From contig NZ_JARHUJ010000001.1 of assembly GCF_029223285.1 (NCBI RefSeq), positions 310,001 to 374,000 of the forward strand: a stretch of DNA of 64,000 nucleotides, written 5' to 3'. Within the stretch, counting starts at the first letter, position 1. Each line of letters opens with the position of its first letter. Source of the DNA: Paraflavitalea sp. CAU 1676. GTDB taxonomy: Bacteria > Bacteroidota > Bacteroidia > Chitinophagales > Chitinophagaceae. Made by a program: the position numbers and the translations under genes. Below, in pieces: positions 60,781 to 64,000 of this stretch. The notes below the pieces were generated by a model. The model ran no database searches. It had not been told where the DNA came from and saw nothing but the letters and a program-made list of their open reading frames with translations.

Positions 60781-61812
60781 ATGGCAGCTACTAAAAGAGG
60801 CATTGTTTTGATGAATCTGGGATCACCCGATTCAACCTCAGTAAAGGATGTAAGGCGTTACCTGGATGAGTTTCTCATGGATGGCCGTGTGATCGACACG
60901 CCCTTGTTATGGAGGGCATTATTGGTGAAAGGGATCATCGTTCCCTTCCGCGCGCCTAAATCGGCAGAAGCGTATAAATCGATCTGGACCAAAGAAGGTT
61001 CGCCGCTTATCGTGATCAGCAAACAATTGCAGGAAGCGTTGCAGGCTGAGGTGGAGGAACCTGTTGCACTGGCGATGCGTTATGGTAGTCCGGCCCCGTG
61101 GACGGCCTTCGACGAACTGTTGGAAAAGCAGCCCGATCTGGAGGAAGTAGTGGTGGTGCCCTTATATCCTCACTATGCGATGTCGAGTTATGAAACGGCG
61201 GTTGAATGTGCGAGGAAGGCCCATAAGAAAGGCAACTACAAGTTCAGATTGACTTTCGTACCGCCCTTCTATGATGATGCGGATTTTATCGATGCACTGG
61301 TAGAGAGCATCAAGCCCTATCTTAACCAGGAGTATGACAAGATCATCTTCAGCTATCATGGTATTCCCGAGCGGCACATTCAAAAAAGCGACCCAACGGG
61401 CAATCATTGCCTGAAGTTCAAAGAAGGGGACAACTGTTGTGCAAAGAAATCTGAAGCCCATAAAACCTGTTATCGCCATCAGTGTATCGTAACTACTGAG
61501 CTGGTATCAAAGGCGTTGAACATTCCTGCTTCCAAAGTAGAATTCTCTTTTCAATCGCGCCTCGGCCGCGATGAATGGCTGAAACCCTATACAGCAGTGC
61601 GTTTGGCGGAGTGGCCGAAAGAAGGTGTGAAGAAAGTGTTGTTGCTGTGCCCCGCCTTTGTAAGCGATTGTCTCGAAACGCTCGAAGAGATGGGGGAAGA
61701 AGGACGCGAGATATTTCTGCATGCAGGTGGTGAAGAATTTACATTGATCCCTTGCCTCAATGTTCAACCGACGTGGGTGAAGGCGTTGAAGAAATTAATT
61801 GAGCGCGTATAA
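60781..61812 (+). CDS. hemH: Ferrochelatase
   Basis: A 343-residue ferrochelatase inserting Fe2+ into protoporphyrin IX. Motifs: GIVLMNLGSPDSTSVKDVRRYLDEFLMD, YGSPAPWTAFDELL, VVPLYPHYAMSSYET, the metal-site His in FSYHGIPERHIQKSDP, VEFSFQSRLGRDEWLKPYT and CPAFVSDCLETLEE. It is transcribed divergently from the hemA unit and with the hemJ-like gene 25 bp downstream. Confidence 0.97.
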   Translation: MAATKRGIVLMNLGSPDSTSVKDVRRYLDEFLMDGRVIDTPLLWRALLVKGIIVPFRAPKSAEAYKSIWTKEGSPLIVISKQLQEALQAEVEEPVALAMRYGSPAPWTAFDELLEKQPDLEEVVVVPLYPHYAMSSYETAVECARKAHKKGNYKFRLTFVPPFYDDADFIDALVESIKPYLNQEYDKIIFSYHGIPERHIQKSDPTGNHCLKFKEGDNCCAKKSEAHKTCYRHQCIVTTELVSKALNIPASKVEFSFQSRLGRDEWLKPYTAVRLAEWPKEGVKKVLLLCPAFVSDCLETLEEMGEEGREIFLHAGGEEFTLIPCLNVQPTWVKALKKLIERV

Positions 61813-61837
61813 TCTTTTCACTTAACGTACTGCATGT

Positions 61838-62365
61838 ATGTATCTCTACATTAAGGCGCTGCATATCATCTTCATTGTAACCTGGTTTGCCGGCATGTTC
61901 TATATGCCGCGGTTGTTCATTTACAATACGGAAGCAGGCGACAAACCCGAAGCCGCAAAGGCGGCGCTGCGTGAGCAGTTTGCCATCATGATGAAACGGC
62001 TTTGGTACGGTATCACCTGGCCATCTGCTGTGCTTACACTTATATTCGGACTTACTACCTGGCACCTGATGGGCGCTACGCCGGAATGGTTGAAAGTGAA
62101 ATTGCTTTTTGTGATAGGTCTGTATATTTATCATTTCACCCTGCATGTCATTTTCAAACAGCAACAGCAAGGCGTGTTTAAATATTCTTCTCAACAACTG
62201 CGTATCTGGAATGAAGTGGCGACCATCTTCCTGGTGGCCATTGTGATGCTGGTGGTGGTGAAGCAAAGTCTCAGCTTTCTATGGGGCATCGTTGGTTTGC
62301 TGCTCTTCGTGATTTTGCTGATGAGCGCCATTAAGATCTACAAAATATTGAGAGACAAGAAATAG
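61838..62365 (+). CDS. hemJ: HemJ-like protoporphyrinogen IX oxidase
   Basis: A 175-residue membrane protein with four helices, opening YLYIKALHIIFIVTWFAGMFYMPRLFIYN; the conserved His (residue 9) and the FYMPRLFIYN block are marks of HemJ. It supplies the step between hemF and hemH; no hemG or hemY is present. With it the locus encodes every enzyme from Glu-tRNA to heme. Confidence 0.9.
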   Translation: MYLYIKALHIIFIVTWFAGMFYMPRLFIYNTEAGDKPEAAKAALREQFAIMMKRLWYGITWPSAVLTLIFGLTTWHLMGATPEWLKVKLLFVIGLYIYHFTLHVIFKQQQQGVFKYSSQQLRIWNEVATIFLVAIVMLVVVKQSLSFLWGIVGLLLFVILLMSAIKIYKILRDKK

Positions 62366-62714
62366 TGGCACAACGCTGACTATTTCCGGAACTCGGGTAT
62401 ATAGCTGGGAAACCTACTGTAAACCTGGCCTCATCCATGTGTCAACCATGTAACAAATGGGGGTGTTCGTCAATGGCAGACACATAGATCACAGATGGTT
62501 GATCCGTGGGTTGCCTTATGATTGTATGATATTCAGAGTTTTACATCTCAGCCGCTGATGGATTGCGACATGATTGCCGCCTAAGCCGGTGATAAACAGA
62601 TAATTAGCGTCAAAGCGACATAACCCGAGTCGTTTGCTAAAAACGTAGAACCAATTAATTATCAAAGGAAAATAAAAATACTGAAGGAGAAGTATAATGC
62701 GGGGAGGTATATAA

Positions 62715-62750
62715 ATGAGAAAAACCTTTCCAACGCCATTAGAGTTTTAA
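62715..62750 (+). CDS. Possible 11-residue leader peptide
   Basis: ATG at 62715 to TAA at 62748-62750 encodes MRKTFPTPLEF. A GGGGAGG ribosome site (62701-62707) lies 7 bp before the ATG. A second ribosome site (AAGGAG at about 62685) and a five-codon frame from 62697 precede it. A terminator-like hairpin follows at once. It looks like an attenuator or a tiny translated RNA; unproven. Confidence 0.3.
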   Translation: MRKTFPTPLEF

Positions 62751-62754
62751 AAGG

Positions 62755-62782
62755 AAAGGGGAGCAGGAATACTCCCCTTTTT
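62755..62782 (+). terminator. Intrinsic terminator
   Basis: AAAGGGGAG (62755-62763) / CTCCCCTTT (62772-62780), loop CAGGAATA, with the T run 62778-62782. No gene of normal length ends here, so it must close a short transcript starting in the gap after hemJ. Confidence 0.75.
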
Positions 62783-63865
62783 AACCCCTAAACCCTAAAC
62801 CGTAGAAAAGGTTTTTCATGTAATGCATTATAAAAATAAATCAAATATCTGAATTTGTTGCAGTAAATATTCTTAGGATATGTTGCAAATTTCGCGCCGT
62901 AAATTCCCTCCTTCACACTTTCTGTTATTTGCAATTACTGCATCATCGTAACGTGAGATATATTTCCATAAATTATGCCAAAGCTGGTCTTTTGAAGAAA
63001 CAATTTTCCAAATGACAGATTTGTTAAGCTATTTAATCCCATTTTAACCAATAGCTCTAACAACACGACCGGATGCGGGTAGTAGCAACATTATCAGGGT
63101 ATAAGTTTTTGCATCAGTTTAAAAAGTTCTCCAGCCACTAAATACACTTGTTCTGTGAATATTGTTGATTTTTTTTCCCATTCCACACTTCTTTGCTGCA
63201 TCTGGGTAATGAACTAACTGTTTCCAACGGTTGCAAATATTTTATTTTATACCTATGGGGCAGCTAATAGCGGTTTACCAGTAGTAAAATAAGGTGCACT
63301 AAGGTTTTGAATACCCGAAAAATGTCAAAACAAGGCGATATGACCATAATGCTTACCTGAGTATTAATGTTGTTAAATGGAGTATTCCATAATTAATGGA
63401 GAAACCCTCCGTCTTTTTAGTAGTCTGCCCGGATTTGCCATTGATTTTTCTCAATCGGTTATTGCCCGCCACCCTGATACAATGAATGTATAGTAGTTGC
63501 ACCCGGAACTTATTTCATTTTCTCCAGGCCATGTTGCTGTTGAACCATTAAAATCGTAATGAACGCAAGTAAAAATCGGGGGGCGGTGACAGCGGGGGTG
63601 GGTTCAGGTTGGAGATTGACTAACCGGGGCCGATACCTGGTTGTCAGCAAATGGAGTTTGTTGAATACTGTGAAGTGGTGCCAAGACCACTTGAGACAGC
63701 AGGCATTGCGCCTGGCAAGACCTCACACATGCTCTACGCACCCTACCCCAACCCTACTTGAGCTTGTCAATAAGGATAAGACATCCGGAGTACCTCAATG
63801 ACCCCATCAGGCGAGTACCAGTGTATGTAGGGTGAACTATCACCGGGTGTGGGCGCCAGAAAGGG
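62783..63865. other. Non-coding stretch
   Basis: I see no convincing gene on either strand. AT-rich until about 63540, then more GC-rich. An 80-codon frame at 63559-63801 (+) has no recognisable content and unusual composition (runs of G, Pro/Thr-rich end). No tRNA, rRNA or inserted element is seen. Confidence 0.5.
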
Positions 63866-63920
63866 CTCTGTAGTTCCTCTATAACTGCTCTGTAGGTCCT
63901 CTGTAGGTGCTCTGTAGTTT
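63866..63920. repeat. Five 11-bp tandem repeats
   Basis: Five units of the form CTCTGTAGnTn at 63866, 63877, 63888, 63899 and 63910, each 11 bp; the second is degenerate (CTCTATAACTG). The period matches about one turn of B-DNA. They overlap a minus-strand open frame (63754-63969) which I do not accept as a gene, because 11 is not a multiple of 3 and the frame has no known motif. Confidence 0.8.
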
Positions 63921-64000
63921 TTGTCATATGATAATCAATAATATGTGTTTTGGCCGGGATGATAGCCAATCAAGCTGGCCTGGCCGGTGGTAAGGCGGCT

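Noticed and set aside
62781-62802. Telomere-like CCCTAAA repeats
   Set aside because: Only two imperfect units just after a terminator; not enough to be a repeat array.
63866-63920. CRISPR array
   Set aside because: The units are 11 bp and contiguous, without spacers, and no cas genes are present anywhere in the window.
63559-63969. 80-codon plus and 71-codon minus frames near the right edge
   Set aside because: No family signal, no ribosome site, unusual composition, and the minus frame runs across an 11-bp repeat not divisible by three.

Overview
The window looks like chromosomal DNA of a Bacteroidota bacterium, most likely of the Chitinophaga/Niastella group (Chitinophagaceae). The signs are: BY-kinase/UpxY-type exopolysaccharide genes, Bacteroidota-type promoters (TTTG ... 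TAnnTTTG), A-rich leaders without Shine-Dalgarno sequences before most genes, a complete heme gene cluster, and lipoproteins of Bacteroidota style. Species cannot be fixed from the window.

Layout. (1) 1-3.1 kb: a UmuD-like protein with both catalytic residues replaced, a perfect palindromic operator, two tandem 2H phosphoesterase-like paralogues and a PA0069-type radical SAM protein; this may be a DNA-damage/SOS-linked set. (2) 3.2-6.3 kb: a small ORF, a lipoprotein, a membrane protein and a NarL-type two-component system. (3) 6.3-13 kb: an RNA-repair island. It has a leader with two intrinsic terminators and small ORFs, a Ro60/TROVE protein, a DinB-fold protein, a dense array of tRNA genes (9234-10312), a BCS1-like AAA ATPase and the RNA ligase RtcB. 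The array holds eleven linear tRNA-like genes, one decayed unit and what reads as a circularly permuted tRNA-Pro: the 3' half lies upstream of the 5' half, and the outer flanks pair to extend the anticodon stem. This is the most unusual feature of the window. (4) 13-17 kb: a metallophosphoesterase, membrane proteins and acyltransferases.

(5) 17.4-52 kb: one long, co-directional exopolysaccharide locus. It runs from a UpxY antiterminator behind a leader with a terminator-like hairpin, through the export protein, BY-kinase/chain-length protein and ABC exporter (Wzm/Wzt), to about ten glycosyltransferases, sugar-modifying enzymes, a Wzy-like polymerase, GDP-fucose synthesis (gmd, fcl) and a PHP-type tyrosine phosphatase. 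An embedded set (WbpG-, HisH-, HisF-, WbpB-, WbpD- and WbpE-like) predicts a diacetamido-uronic acid sugar with an amidine or amide modification.

(6) 52-62.4 kb: the whole route from glutamyl-tRNA to protoheme. hemA-C-D-E, an alpha/beta hydrolase, hemF, hemB and hemL run on the minus strand; hemH and a hemJ-like gene run divergently on the plus strand. (7) 62.4-64 kb: largely non-coding, with a terminator-like hairpin behind a tiny ORF and an 11-bp tandem repeat.

All calls were made by reading the sequence and recognising motifs; no database search was run.
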